Below are positions 42,950 to 56,100 of a stretch of 64,000 nucleotides of DNA, piece by piece; the stretch's first letter is position 1, and the number at the start of each line of letters is the position of its first letter. Both the position numbers and the translations under genes were made by a program. The notes below the pieces were generated by a model. It was given only the letters and a program-made list of their open reading frames with translations, did no database searches and was not told where the DNA came from. The stretch lies in the NCBI GenBank assembly GCA_034769895.1, contig CM068367.1, positions 1,313,441,046 through 1,313,505,045 on the forward strand. The letters run 5' to 3'. The stretch is from Magicicada septendecula. Its lineage: Eukaryota > Arthropoda > Insecta > Hemiptera > Cicadidae.

Positions 42950-43580
42950 AACCAAATGTTTTGCCCACACTTCGATGAGGATTCCTCAGTGACTGAGCTG
43001 AGACAGAGTACAAAGTCCTGACCCATCCCTATTTATACAGTAAGATGCACCCACAATGTTATAAACAATCCCACAATTTGCAATAAAGTATTGTAGAAAT
43101 TGAAACACAGTACATAAAAGAAATATTTAACCCCAACATTTTGAAATTTTCACAACACAAATATTGTATTTTATTTATTATGCTGATCTATCACCTTATT
43201 TAAGGTTTCTAAACTCCTGGAAATTTATAGCTATTATCTCTATTAAGGTTGTTTCTCTTTTTGTAGATTTCTATCGCCTCTCTTATCACCCATGGAAAAT
43301 AGTTCTGACTATATAATGCTGTTATAATTGCTGTTTCTTCAAATAAAATATGATGTTTATTTTCACAGCTGTGCTAAACTGTTGCTGAATTCTCAGTGGC
43401 TCCTCTCTTTATGTGTTCTTGTACTCTCGTTATCACTTGTCTTGGTGTTTTGCCCACATACACATCATCACAACTGCATGGGACCTTGTAAACGCCAGGA
43501 GGTGTATTGTCTTTCTTCATAATGTGAACAAACATAATAATCAGTCTATTTTCAAGCTGATTAGGGAGGTAGACCAAATA
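42950..43580 (-). pseudogene. PLE 3' end with GIY-YIG, minus copy in unit 1
   Basis: 43577-43374 codes TPPGVYKVPCSCDDVYVGKT and RVQEHIKRG, the start of a GIY-YIG nuclease. The frame then stops, with later parts (KRNNLNRDNSYKF) in other registers to about 43200. Further along come TATAAATAGG (43037-43028) and a hammerhead-like core with CTGAGGA (42989-42983) and CGAAG (42974-42970). It abuts a plus-strand copy of the same domain at about 43580. Confidence 0.7.
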
Positions 43581-44061
43581 TTTCTGTTGGTGAAATACAG
43601 AATACCTCTGTCAACATCTGGTGTTTACATGATCTCATGGAATTGTGGTGATGTGTACATGGGTGAAACAGGGAGACAGGGGATAATGGGAGTGCAAGAA
43701 CATATGAGATACATGAAGAAAGGAGACACAGAGAAATCAGCAATAGCGGAGCACAGCTATGAAAATAAACACCATATTTTACTTGAAGTAACAACGGTTA
43801 TAATAAAGATTCAGAATTATTTTCTGAGGGTGAGAAGAGAGGCAATAGAAATTTGCAAAAACAGGAACAACTTTAATAGAGACGATAGCTATAAGTTACG
43901 GAAGTTTAGAAATCTGTATTAAATAATGTGATGGGATCATCATAGTAAATAAAATACAATATTTTTGTGTAGTGAAAATGGTAAAATGTTGTCAGGGTTA
44001 AATATTTAGTTTATGTATTGTTTCAATTTCTAAAACAATTTTTTGTAATTTTGTGTTATTG
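43580..44061 (+). pseudogene. PLE GIY-YIG endonuclease, plus copy in unit 1
   Basis: An open frame ending at 43922 has SGVYMISWNCGDVYMGETGR, VQEHMRYMKKGDTEKSAIA and a basic tail, a C-terminal GIY-YIG domain with YMG in place of YIG. RT is absent. It lies head-to-head with the minus copy, the inverted arrangement also seen at 57.8-60.5 kb. Confidence 0.75.
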
Positions 44062-45261
44062 GATAATTTCAAAAACACTTAACAAATAATTGCTTTCAAC
44101 AAAGGCCTCTGTATATTAATTAAAAACTAAGTCAAAATTTAATATAATAAGGATCAAATTTGTAAAATAAAATCATAAGTTACTATACAATTCTTTGTTT
44201 GTTGAAATAACATTTTTATTATTTTGTAGTATTTTAATAACCATTTATAAAAATTATCTTCTTTGAAGAAGTTATTATCATGAAGCTGATTTTTTTTAAT
44301 AAAAGGAACAGTTCTGTGAGGTAGGCCTACTTATTAATTATTATGCCCTTATTGCGTCTTGTTTTAGTATCATTGTGAGGAAGTATTTTGGCATTGTTGT
44401 GTAGTTATACTTCTACAGAGGGTAGATAAGATGCAGTGAAACATTTTAGGTGTAGGAAATTGGGTTTTTTATTAGAAACATGTTAATTAAGTTGTCAGGA
44501 CTAATTTGGAAGAATTTGTAAATACAGTATTAAAAAACTATGGAACGCTATCAAGAATGTTTTGTCAGATACTTTCAGATACTTTCTTCTAACATAGGAT
44601 TGTTTTGTTTATAGTAACAGATCACATTATTGGCTTGTCCAAAATTTGAACACTAGAGCAACGTCTATAAAATAAACCAAAAGCGTTAAATATTAAAACA
44701 TCATGTTAGAATTACTGTAGGTGCCCAGTTTATATTATCAGTGGTGGTCTCCTAAGCATACAAAACTTACATGTGTAATTTTATTTGGATATATAGTTGA
44801 AAACTTATTAGAGATGAACAAGAAGGTTTACAGATGGTGTCCAAAATTCTTCATAAGTGAAAGATTAAGTGGTTGAAGGTGCTCTTTATCATTAACAAAA
44901 TTATATTTGTAATTTATATTATTACTATATTTACAAAATGAATAACATAAAATTTAAATAACTTAAAAAATGCTTTCAAACTATAGCAGGACAAATGAAA
45001 AATTAAAGTAAATAGATGAATGCTGTTGAAATAATAAAATGGAATTTACTAAGGATGGATGTTGAAGGGGGACAACAGAAACAGTTAACCATCTGTCTTT
45101 CCTCTGAACATCTACTAAACCGTAAAACTTCTTCTTTCTTCAAGCATTAGGCATGCAGGCTGTTGTGGTCCCTGGTTATGATAACACTATATTCCACTAC
45201 TAGAAATAACTTAGCCATCTAGTAACCACATGCGGTGGCAGCCCACATGGTGGAGAGGGAG

Positions 45262-45297
<36 letters not shown>

Positions 45298-46002
45298 ACT
45301 TGCTTTTATAGCATAAGTGTCTTGTTACTTATCTAGCCCAGGCAGACCAGACAAGACCACTCTATTATTGTCCCTAGCAGAAGGGGTGGGCAGGCAGACC
45401 AAGTCGTGGCAATGACTTGATCTACAACCCCAGTATAGCCATTAAGATTGTGAGTCTCGAACATTGCCACTGTGCCAGCACACACCATAACAATATAACA
45501 TTTATCTGCTAATTATATTAACATAATTTTATTGTTTGCAACTCTAAAATTAGTTTCCTATTTGAGTTAATTTATATAATTTATACCATACCCCTAGAAG
45601 AATAATACATTTTTGCCCCAAAATGCTGTAGATTAAAATTGTTTTATCTCTCTCTCAAAATTTGCTGCATCTAAAATTGTGTTGCCTATCTCGCCTACTG
45701 CTGTGGCTGGTCCTTCTTCAATTATCAGCCGAGCTCATCTGTTTCAAATGTTCACTTAAAACTTCACACTTAAAAATTTAACAGCAAATGATAAAAGGAA
45801 ACAGTTTGTTTACCCATACAGGAAACTATTTAATATGTATTATTTTGTCTCCTAACATCGCTAATAAAAATTAATTAACAATAATAAGTGTTAATTCAAA
45901 ATCAATTAAATTGATAATACCTTAATATTTTAATAACACTTCATGTGAGTAGATTAACAACACTGTTTTTTGTTTGACCATATATTTTTTTATTTCCTTT
46001 AA

Positions 46003-46633
46003 AACCAAATGTTTTGCCCACACTTCGATGAGGATTCCTCAGTGACTGAGCTGAGACAGAGTACAAAGTCCTGACCCATCCCTATTTATACAGTAAGATG
46101 CACCCACAATGTTATAAACAATCCCACAATTTGCAATAAAGTATTGTAGAAATTGAAACACAGTACATAAAAGAAATATTTAACCCCAACATTTTGAAAT
46201 TTTCACAACACAAATATTGTATTTTATTTATTATGCTGATCTATCACCTTATTTAAGGTTTCTAAACTCCTGGAAATTTATAGCTATTATCTCTATTAAG
46301 GTTGTTTCTCTTTTTGTAGATTTCTATCGCCTCTCTTATCACCCATGGAAAATAGTTCTGACTATATAATGCTGTTATAATTGCTGTTTCTTCAAATAAA
46401 ATATGATGTTTATTTTCACAGCTGTGCTAAACTGTTGCTGAATTCTCAGTGGCTCCTCTCTTTATGTGTTCTTGTACTCTCGTTATCACTTGTCTTGGTG
46501 TTTTGCCCACATACACATCATCACAACTGCATGGGACCTTGTAAACGCCAGGAGGTGTATTGTCTTTCTTCATAATGTGAACAAACATAATAATCAGTCT
46601 ATTTTCAAGCTGATTAGGGAGGTAGACCAAATA
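46003..46633 (-). pseudogene. PLE 3' end with GIY-YIG, minus copy in unit 2
   Basis: Exact counterpart of 42950-43580 in the second tandem unit. Confidence 0.7.
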
Positions 46634-47114
46634 TTTCTGTTGGTGAAATACAGAATACCTCTGTCAACATCTGGTGTTTACATGATCTCATGGAATTGTG
46701 GTGATGTGTACATGGGTGAAACAGGGAGACAGGGGATAATGGGAGTGCAAGAACATATGAGATACATGAAGAAAGGAGACACAGAGAAATCAGCAATAGC
46801 GGAGCACAGCTATGAAAATAAACACCATATTTTACTTGAAGTAACAACGGTTATAATAAAGATTCAGAATTATTTTCTGAGGGTGAGAAGAGAGGCAATA
46901 GAAATTTGCAAAAACAGGAACAACTTTAATAGAGACGATAGCTATAAGTTACGGAAGTTTAGAAATCTGTATTAAATAATGTGATGGGATCATCATAGTA
47001 AATAAAATACAATATTTTTGTGTAGTGAAAATGGTAAAATGTTGTCAGGGTTAAATATTTAGTTTATGTATTGTTTCAATTTCTAAAACAATTTTTTGTA
47101 ATTTTGTGTTATTG
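46633..47114 (+). pseudogene. PLE GIY-YIG endonuclease, plus copy in unit 2
   Basis: Exact counterpart of 43580-44061; the frame ends at 46975. Confidence 0.75.
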
Positions 47115-47328
47115 GATAATTTCAAAAACACTTAACAAATAATTGCTTTCAACAAAGGCCTCTGTATATTAATTAAAAACTAAGTCAAAATTTAATATAA
47201 TAAGGATCAAATTTGTAAAATAAAATCATAAGTTACTATACAATTCTTTGTTTGTTGAAATAACATTTTTATTATTTTGTAGTATTTTAATAACCATTTA
47301 TAAAAATTATCTTCTTTGAAGAAGTTAT

Positions 47329-47500
47329 AGGGGTTACTTTGTTTAAATTATGGGCTTGTTTGTAATGTTGTGTGTGGTGCTTACCTGGATAAATAGCGAT
47401 AGGTCAAGACTTTGTACTCTGTCTCAGTCCAGCCACGGAGGAAGATTCATCATAATATGGAGGAAAGTTTGGTTTTAAAAGAAATAAAAATGCATGTGTT
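47329..47500 (+). other. Continuation of PLE 3' end after the duplication
   Basis: Resembles the minus strand of 43070-42940: GGATAAATAGCGATAGGTCA, then GACTTTGTACTCTGTCTCAG, then a worn ribozyme region and TTTGGTTTTAAAAGAAATAA. It looks like the distal part of the plus-strand PLE copy, separated from 46633-47114 by the 214-bp A repeat. Confidence 0.55.
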
Positions 47501-48647
47501 CAACTAAAAAAAAACAGCGTAATTGTTAACAAAACCACAAAAGTTTATGCGAGATTCAATTGATTAATGACAGGAATTGTGTAGGAGAGAGAATTACAAG
47601 AGGTTCAAGAATGTTTAGTAGTCTCCTTTATTATTACAGTACTTGATGTGTTAGAATTGCATGTATTATATTGTTTCTTAGAATTTCATGAATGTAATTT
47701 TCTATGTTGTGTAAAATAACAGATATACATATAAGCAGTAAAATAAACTTAGTGTAGAAGACTGTTCCATGTGAGAAATACCTAATAGACCATTAATGTT
47801 TACAAGAATTAACATTTAAGGAACAGCTGGCAAACTTTTGTTACTTTGTAAAGGTAAACAACTGATGAGTTTTTTTAAATGTGATGTTACAGTTGTAATA
47901 TTATTTCTTAAAAAATATAATATATGTTTTTACAGAAGAAATACCAGTAGAGTACAAATTTTTCTTGGAGGTAGAAACTAGTGTAATAAGAAACAACAAA
48001 ACAAACTCTTCATTGCAATGAATATTGTTTATAAAAAGATGAAAACATGAATGGCATAACCAATAAGTGGCCTCACAGTACTGTACCACTCTAGTATGAT
48101 ATGAGTTATTGGTATACATATTTACATCAATTTAAGAAAATTTCTTAAAAAATGATTTACTTATAACAATTTTTAGTTTTTATTTTCTTTTGTATAAAAA
48201 GAAACCGATAGAAACATGTATATGTGAAGTCAGATGCATATTAAAATTTATTTTTAAAAATGTTTTATGTTTACAATACTTTGAGTATGCTTAAATGTAA
48301 CAATAATGTGAAAAGATTTTTAAATTTTAAGGTAACATACATTTATTGTTGGTACACATCAATTAAAAATAAAAAAAGCAAGATAAGACCCTAACGAGAA
48401 GTTATAAACTTTGATGTACTGTATGAAGGAAGTTATAAATCATGAGACCAAGCAATATGTACATACACATAAACTATATATTATATTAAGACAACAATTT
48501 TATAACATGTATATAAAACCTGTTCTTTTTAAGCATATAAATATTTTTTAAATTTACGTATACTTATAATTACACATTATGCTTCTTCCTTAAACAAGCA
48601 GTATTTGATATTGGTGGGCTAAATTTTTTGTATGTTGAAACAGAAAC

Positions 48648-48649
<2 letters not shown>

Positions 48650-48735
<86 letters not shown>
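48650..48735. repeat. (GT)n microsatellite
   Basis: About 42 GT units with one interruption (GTAT near 48681). Confidence 0.95.
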
Positions 48736-48737
<2 letters not shown>

Positions 48738-48959
48738 AAGATAACATAAGTTTTGTTATAAGATAATATATAAGATTAATATATAATATATTATATATAT
48801 AATATATAATATGCCTACATTATATATTAATTATATTGTATAATATAATTATATGATATACTTATATATTATGTAATATATTATACTATATATTATATAT
48901 AATTTGAGATGTTATTCAATTTGTTTCTTCTGCAAATAGTGTAATATGTATTTTCTTTT

Positions 48960-49012
48960 TAACATCTGACGCACATTTCACTGAAAAATATCAGTATCAT
49001 CAGAGGTTTGTA
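48960..49012 (-). ncRNA. Hammerhead-ribozyme-like sequence
   Basis: The minus strand has CTGATGA (49003-48997), a stem ACTGA/TCAGT over a T-rich loop, GAAA (48979-48976), then TGTGCGTC, which can give a short stem III followed by a GUC-type cleavage site. Stem I pairing is weak. No protein-coding PLE remains beside it. Confidence 0.5.
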
Positions 49013-50187
49013 AGTAAGATGATATTATATATAATATTATATAATATATGATATAATATAATATATAATAACATATAAGATTAATATATAAGTTTTGTTA
49101 AATTTTTCAAATATGTTGTTTTAGTTACATTGTCATGTGTGGTACTGTTCAAAGTACATTATGTGAACTTAGCTTTACACAATGAAAAACATTTATGCAC
49201 TAAACAAATGTGTTTTATATATGAAAATAAATTACTCTTAGATAAACAATTATTTATGTTTAGAAATATTAAGAAATGAAAGACAATTAATAATATTCAT
49301 TTACCTTAACATTTAAACTTATTCATTTAATGACTGTTCTGAATGCGTATTTGAAGTGTACCAAATCATAAAAAAATAATGCTCAAAATAAAAGTTTTTA
49401 ACAATTGAATAACACTGTCAATTTTTATATTGCTGTGGAATACTATATAATATACACTTAATTAACTTAACTTTAATATTATTAGACATAATATCTAAAT
49501 AAGTACTGTAAGGCAGTTGGTGAATTGAAGGCAAATTATGAAGTACATATAATATTCGGTGATCAACAGCTATCACAGTCAGGTGTATTCTTATTGTAAG
49601 TTGGTTTTAAAATATCAGTATTTATATTATAAAGGTTCAGTATAGTGACAAAATAGAAAAATCAGAAGAGTGTAAATATACAAATACATAACATTTCCAT
49701 TAACAATGACTGAACCAAGATTTTTGGAATACTGTATATTTTCTGTCGTTTCATGTTTAATTTTATGGTGGCTACTTGATAATGGAAACTCGCTGAGTTG
49801 CAGTTATTCATGCTTTGTTAATGTTTAGGGTACATAAATCAACTATTTAGATTTGTTCTTTTTGAGTATTTGTGGTAACTTCTAAGTGCATTGTATATTT
49901 AATATGCCAACATTCGAGCTCTTGATACAAAAAAATGATTCCACATCAAAATGTTGATGCCAAGATGAAAACTTTGTTAACAGTAATGTTGCATTCAGAA
50001 TGTTGCTGCATCAAAACGTCTTTGCATCATTACATTGTGGTTATAATGTAACCACCAGTATGACTGAGAAAGAACTTTGTCCAAGTTTGTTTTTTTCAGT
50101 TTTTGTAATTTTTTTGGGAGGGCCTTTAAAAGAAGATCCCCGACAGTCTTCTAACAAAGTCATGTAATTTAAACTAATTCACAACAA

Positions 50188-50870
50188 TGTTTAAGCATGT
50201 CTATCAGACAACAATGGAACAAGGAAACCATATGTATGCTTGGTGTGAAGAGTCTGTGACAACAAAGCTTTGTAAGAAAGAATTAGGGATGACTTCACCA
50301 ACAGTAACTGACTAGAAAAATGTCATAATATTAGTGTGCACAAACAGTTTATGCCAGAACCTAAAAGCTATAGGAGGACCAGTGACTTTGATCGAAATTG
50401 ATAAATTATGTTTTTGAAAAAGAATGTCGGAAGAATATATATCCCCAGCAATGGGTTTCTTGGGGGTGTCTGCTGTGAAACTGAAGACTGTTTCCTGTAC
50501 ATGGTGCATGATAGGATGGGTACAACATTACTCTCAGTCATAAATGATTGCATTTTGCCAGGAATGGCTTCACTTATTTTGCCATTATTTCAAATAAGTG
50601 GAGCTCGTATAATGGCATTTCCAATGATTCTGGTATGCAGTTCAAATGCCTAACAGTTAATCATACTGAACATTCTGTTGATCCACAAATAGGTGCACAT
50701 ACACAAACTGATGAGTGTAGGCATCGGCAAAGCGCAGAAAGAACAAAGAATATGACTTGTTAGATTCATATCTATGTGAGTTTATGTGGAAGCACAGAAA
50801 CAAAAGTACAGACCTTTTCCAACAAATCTGGATTGATATTAACATATATTGACTCCCTTTATAATAACAA
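50188..50870 (+). pseudogene. Merlin (IS1016/ISXO2-like) transposase remnant
   Basis: Frames on the plus strand, in order: ELGMTSPTVTD, KAIGGPVTLIEIDKLCF (IGGP-x-VEIDE motif with the catalytic acid), FLGGVCCETEDCFLYMVHDR, TTLLSVINDCILPGM, SNKWSSYNGIS (second acidic motif region), then LTVNHTEHSVDPQIGAHTQT. This is the DDE order of the ISXO2-like transposase domain used by eukaryotic Merlin elements. Frames shift several times and stops occur, so it is dead. TIRs were not identified. A related scrap lies at 55779-55950. Confidence 0.8.
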
Positions 50871-51479
50871 GTTTTGTTAAAATCCACTGCATTTACGTTA
50901 CTTTATGTTAGGTTAAGTTATTTTATTCTGTATTATGTTAAGGATTTCTGAGTCTTCTGCTTTAAAGTCATACACACCTACATGATATAGTTTCAACTAT
51001 ATAGAACATTTTTGAAGACTGGTAGGGCACTTCTTAAAAAGATCCTTATTTTTTCAGAATATCTGTTTGTTTACGTCAATATTCAGTAGGCTATACTTAC
51101 AAGATATTCAAAGTTAAATTTAGTGCTTTTACAAATTTCATCTTATCACCTATAGGATTCTATGTGTTTTCTTGCAGTATTGTTAAAATATTATTTTTAT
51201 CTTATAAACAGAAAATGTGTAGTATAGTAGACGTTACTAATCAGTTAGGCCTACACACAATCATGAAGCAGTTTTATATAGTGAACATAGTAGGCTTTCT
51301 AGAAAGGCATTTCAGACTTTTTATATGAAGTTTGAAAGATTTTTTGTTATCTTTGAATATCCCACTGCATCTGAGAACAAAGAACTGTATTCCTTTGTAA
51401 TATAATAAGAAAGAGATAAATAAATTAAAATAATTAGCAAATTCTCATCTTCTTTAGTTTAAAAAATATTAACATCTGA

Positions 51480-51531
<52 letters not shown>

Positions 51532-52743
51532 ACAGATTGTTTTGAACATGTGATTTGTTCTCTGACTACAAATTTCCTTTTTTTTTCAATAAGTAGAAAA
51601 GGGCAGTTGCGAGTATTTTAATAAATTAGTAAGCTTCCTGAACTGCAGAATTCACTCAGTATTTTGAATAAAATACATTTATTATTAGCTAATTTCAATA
51701 TTAGAAAATGTTTTTCAATTATCAGGGCAATAAAAAAACTGATTACTCCCCAACTATTTTTTAAGTAAAGTACTGGTAACAATTTTAAAGCATAAAGTCA
51801 TATAGAAAACAATAAAAAATCAAACAACTCTTCTTTTTTTTTTTAATTTGCAACATAATGCCTACATGACAAATAATTTAGTTCTAGCTTTCAACTATAT
51901 GTTGGACAACTATATCTAGGGGCACCATAGACATCTATTGGCCTATATCTAATACTTTTCACAAATATGCATAATGGATAATAGTAAAGTTTTCTGTAAA
52001 CATAGCTTACAGATCTTTTGAAGGTGATCCAAAATTTACAAGGACTGTTGAGAAATATTAATTCTGTCTCAAATTGTTGAAGATATGGAGTTTGTGTTTG
52101 ATAAAATTGCTGATAACTTGATTCCCCACATAGGTTTCTACAATTTTCCTCAAATTTTAGAGTTCTGTTTTTGGTTCTTGGTGCCCCTAAGGTTACAAAA
52201 TTTTTATAATGAATTTTGTATAAACCATTTGAATATGGGTTAAAATTCCCTTTAGTCTGTTACCAGGCTGGCTTAAATTTTTTTTTCAAATATTTGGTAC
52301 TTTTTGGAGGTGTCCAATCTAATAAAATTTGTTGTGTATTCATGTTTGTGGTAGGTATAAAATTGAACCTATATTTATAATAGACAAAATAATTGTTGTT
52401 TTTAGAAAACACGAACACCTGATTTTGGGCTATTAAAGTGTTAGAAGTAATAAAATACTGTACACATAAACTGTGTAATATAAATAATATTGTGTTTTTA
52501 GGTGTCCAAAAAGATGTTAATGCAGTTATAGTTTAGTAAGGAGAAAATATCCAAAATAATTCCAATACGTGGTTAACAAAAGTACGTTGACAGTTAACAT
52601 CAAAAAAGCTTACTGTTATTTTAAGAAAATTAATGAAACTGGTAAAATAAACATACACTATTTATACGTGATGGCTGGATCACAGAATATATTTAAAAGA
52701 AGACACTAAAATTAATATGTTTACTTAAAAATACTTATTAGCT
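50871..52743. other. Non-coding region
   Basis: No gene seen. Contains a 47-base poly(A) run at 51483-51529, perhaps the tail of an old retroposed sequence whose body I cannot recognise. Confidence 0.6.
51483..51529. repeat. Poly(A) run
   Basis: 47 consecutive A residues. Confidence 0.95.
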
Positions 52744-53150
52744 CTATCTGCCTATTAGCCACAGTCCTAATGCCAATATTGTTAAAGGGGTATTCACAGA
52801 AACGAAGGTAGCACTGTTTCTGCTTCCAAGACCCTGTTGATTTGGTTCATCAATAGCATTGCCTAGATTTATCTGTTCACTAGATGGTTTAGATGGGAAC
52901 CATGTAGTCTCTGAATGATATCCACTCGTCATTTTCCATGTAGTAGAAGTAGTAGTCGGAGTAGTAGTGCTTGGCGATGATGGCATCCAGCTCATTCCTC
53001 TTGCAAAACTTGTTCTCGTGTTGGTTGTGTCTGTCATTGTCTCTGAAGTGACGGTCATTGTTGGTGCCTGCTGATCTGTTGACCTACCTTGGCCTGGCAT
53101 CCAGGAACTTGGCGGACTGTTCGTGAAATCTATGTTCCTTGTTGAACCAG
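52744..53150 (-). CDS. Host gene, last exon
   Basis: Acceptor TATATGTACAG precedes 53150. 407 bases: two complete the previous codon, then 134 codons and the stop. Ser/Thr/Pro-rich with repeated SSWMP / SWMPSS motifs and a C-terminal hydrophobic segment of about 14 residues. Confidence 0.75.
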
Positions 53151-56100
53151 CTGTACATATAACAAAAATATTATACTTAGAAAAATCGTAATTGTAACTT
53201 ATGCTAATAGGATATCATAAATGTTCTGTCATGGCTAAGACCTAAGAAACCTCATCAATTCCTTTAGGTATAGTAGATAGGTTTTTATAAAGTTGTCACA
53301 CAGAATTATTGTAACTGTATTTTCAGACCTTTACTCTGTTTTATGGTCGAATGGATGGTTTATTGTAACTAGTTATTTATGTGTCAAAAGTTAAGTCATA
53401 GTGTTTGTTGCAGATCTGTTATTTTGATAATTACACAAATACCACAGTTTAATTATATTCTTGGAGTTCGTTGTCCATGACGTGTCCGTTTGATTACAAT
53501 CAAACCATTTCCTTATCTAAAACAAAAGTTATGGCTTTTTCTGGGGCAAATCATATTAGAACAAAGATTGTCATACAGGACTCGCCAATAGAAAAGGTGC
53601 CAGATTTCAAGTATCTAGAGTGCAGCATTACATATCAAGATTATAAAGAGGTTGAAAGCAAAATTAATCTCTTCCAGTCACTTTGTGGCTGTATCATGAA
53701 ACACTTAAAGAAGAAAACAAGGAAAGAGATGCAATTGAAATATTATAGTGCAATGGCCATAGATCAACTACTGTATGGTAGTAGAGACTTGGATTAGAAA
53801 GGGCAAAGATATATCTAGAATAAAAGGAGCGGAAATGTGGTTCTTGAGGGCTATGAAGGGTTGTACCAGGAGATATTTTATCAGAAATGATCATATTAGA
53901 ATGGAAAGCTAGGCATAGCTGAAAGCTAAATGAAGAGAGAATGGATCCAACTACATTTTCAACAAGAGTTCTTGGCTATCAGCCAAGGGGGAAGAGAAGT
54001 GTGGAAAGACCCCATAAACGATGGTTGGGTGAATTCCATTGAGACTTGAACAGGCTACTAGCCTAAGCCATAAATGATGATGACAACAATGACTATAGGG
54101 TACACAAAAGTTTCAGTGATGTATGGGAAAAATTAATTTTAATATAAGCTCCACAGAAATCAATGGGACACACACATAAATGTGTGTGTATGTGATTGCA
54201 AGTTTGTTTTAAACAAATGAACAATGACAACACAAAATTAGTAATATTATCAAACATGTATCAGGTAACATGTTATGGTTAGTTGTTACTACATTTTTTG
54301 AGACTTCACTTGAGATTTATTCTGCATGCGTGCTCGTGCGCGCGCACGTGCACACACACACACACACACACACATGCACACACAAAGTCAATACAGTTGA
54401 GAAATAGTACATCTACATGTTGATGAAAAGAGAAGTAATGTTTGTCAGAAGTGTGTTATCTGGGATAACTATGAAAAATATAAATGATACCTCTGCTGCT
54501 CATTTCCTGTACCAAATGTATAGAACAACCATTTATCTAATTTTACATGGTATGCAGTATAACTACGATTTGTTTTATACTGGAAGTCATTTAAGTTGAA
54601 CATAGTGTTTAACTGTATTAATAAATATACTGTATCATATTTATATTAGTAATGACCATGTTAACAGTATATTCTGTTGTTTTGATAGTTCATCTTCTTT
54701 TTTCACAGCACTAAATTAATATTGGTTATTAAACTTTCACTTGTGAACTTACTTTGTTTCCTCCCGTACGCATTTTGGCATGATGTGCGCCTTCATCAGC
54801 GGTGTGAGACAGACTGTCAGTAACTTGTAACGTTGGTTGAGTGGGGGGGGGGATCTGTCTGTCTCACACTGCTGACGAAGGCGCACATCACGCCAAAACG
54901 CATACAGGAGGAAACAAAGTAAGTTCACAAGTGAAAGTTTAATAACCAATATTAAAGTAGTATATTCTGTTTAGACTTGTAAATAATTATTATAAATTAT
55001 CATTACTAAAACTTTTGTCATACCTCTTGTGTTTGTTGCAGCATCTGACATCCATGTAGGTTCACTTTCAAAGTCCGTCGTCCTGCCCATAGTTGAATCA
55101 AACGTGGGTCTAGTGTTGTAACGAGTCATCTCCATGCCAGTGTAATGCGGAGTGGCACTGTTTTCTTGCCTTGTTGGAGTGTAGAAGTCAGCACCTGGAC
55201 AGTCTGCTGAATTGGGTCTGAAAATATAATTTGTAATTGTTGTATCAGACGTTCATATAAGTCCTATAGTATGCTTAGCCTCCTTTGTTAAAAAGTTTGT
55301 TTATTTTAGTCATTATAGGCTTAGATCCTTGTGACAGAGAACTTCTCTACATTATCTGTATTATTCTCTTTTAAAATTAAAGCAGCTTTTGAAATAAGTT
55401 TTTTTAAAAACCTAAGTGACGGGTGATTTCTAAAAAGTAAACCATGCCTTGATTCTAATATTGTCCCCTTGATGCTTTGATCCCTAGAATTTGGGATCAT
55501 TTCTCAGATGCTCCCAAACATAAAACAACTTACAGCAATACAAAATTATAAAACAAAATATTGGCAAAATACGAATAATTATTATTAAAATCCTATCACA
55601 ACAATTGCAAGTCTTACAAACATTAGGAATGACATATAATCTACAAAATAATGTAAAAATAAGGTAAACATTTCTTACCTGTGACTGGTGGTTAAAAGAC
55701 CTAAGAGCAACTGGACAGCTGTATTCTTTTGTATTTATACCCCCGCCTACCTGTTAAAGACTATGCCCCCTCCCCCAAGAAAGAATTAGGGATGACTTTG
55801 CCAACAATAAGTGACTAGAAAAATATCATAAGATAAGTGTGCACAAACAGTATACTCCAGAACCCAAATGTGATCAGAAGACCAGGGATTATGATCAAAA
55901 TTGACGAATTGTGTTTTTCAAAAAGAATTTCGGGCGAGTGTGTCGAGAATGTCAGACAGGTATTAAATAAACAGCACCCATATAGCGCCAGTTACAACCA
56001 CTGTTAAGTCTTTCAACTGCCGCTCACAAGGAAGAAATGTTTATTTTCTTTTACATTATTTTGTATTCTTGGATTTCGTTGTCCATGATGTGTCCGTTAC

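Larger units (their letters stand above)
41007..47328. repeat. Large tandem duplication, 2.07 copies of a 3.05 kb unit
   Basis: Unit 1 is 41007-44061 (3055 bp) and unit 2 is 44062-47114 (3053 bp). The only difference I noticed is one GT dinucleotide in a microsatellite. 47115-47328 repeats the first 214 bases a third time before unrelated sequence begins. Pattern A-B-A-B-A suggests unequal exchange between 214-bp direct repeats. Confidence 0.95.
47501..50187. other. AT-rich non-coding region
   Basis: No gene seen. Contains a long GT microsatellite (48650-48735), an AT-rich palindromic stretch (about 48740-48905 and 49015-49090) and a hammerhead-like sequence between them. Confidence 0.6.

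Noticed and set aside
43413-43922. The first ~55 codons of the plus-strand frame at 43413 as part of the endonuclease
   Set aside because: That portion is antisense to the minus-strand GIY-YIG copy; only the part after about 43580 is genuine plus-strand PLE sequence.
41007-47328. Tandem repeat as a CRISPR-like array or LTR pair
   Set aside because: Unit length of 3 kb, no spacers, and no internal retrotransposon between LTR-like ends.
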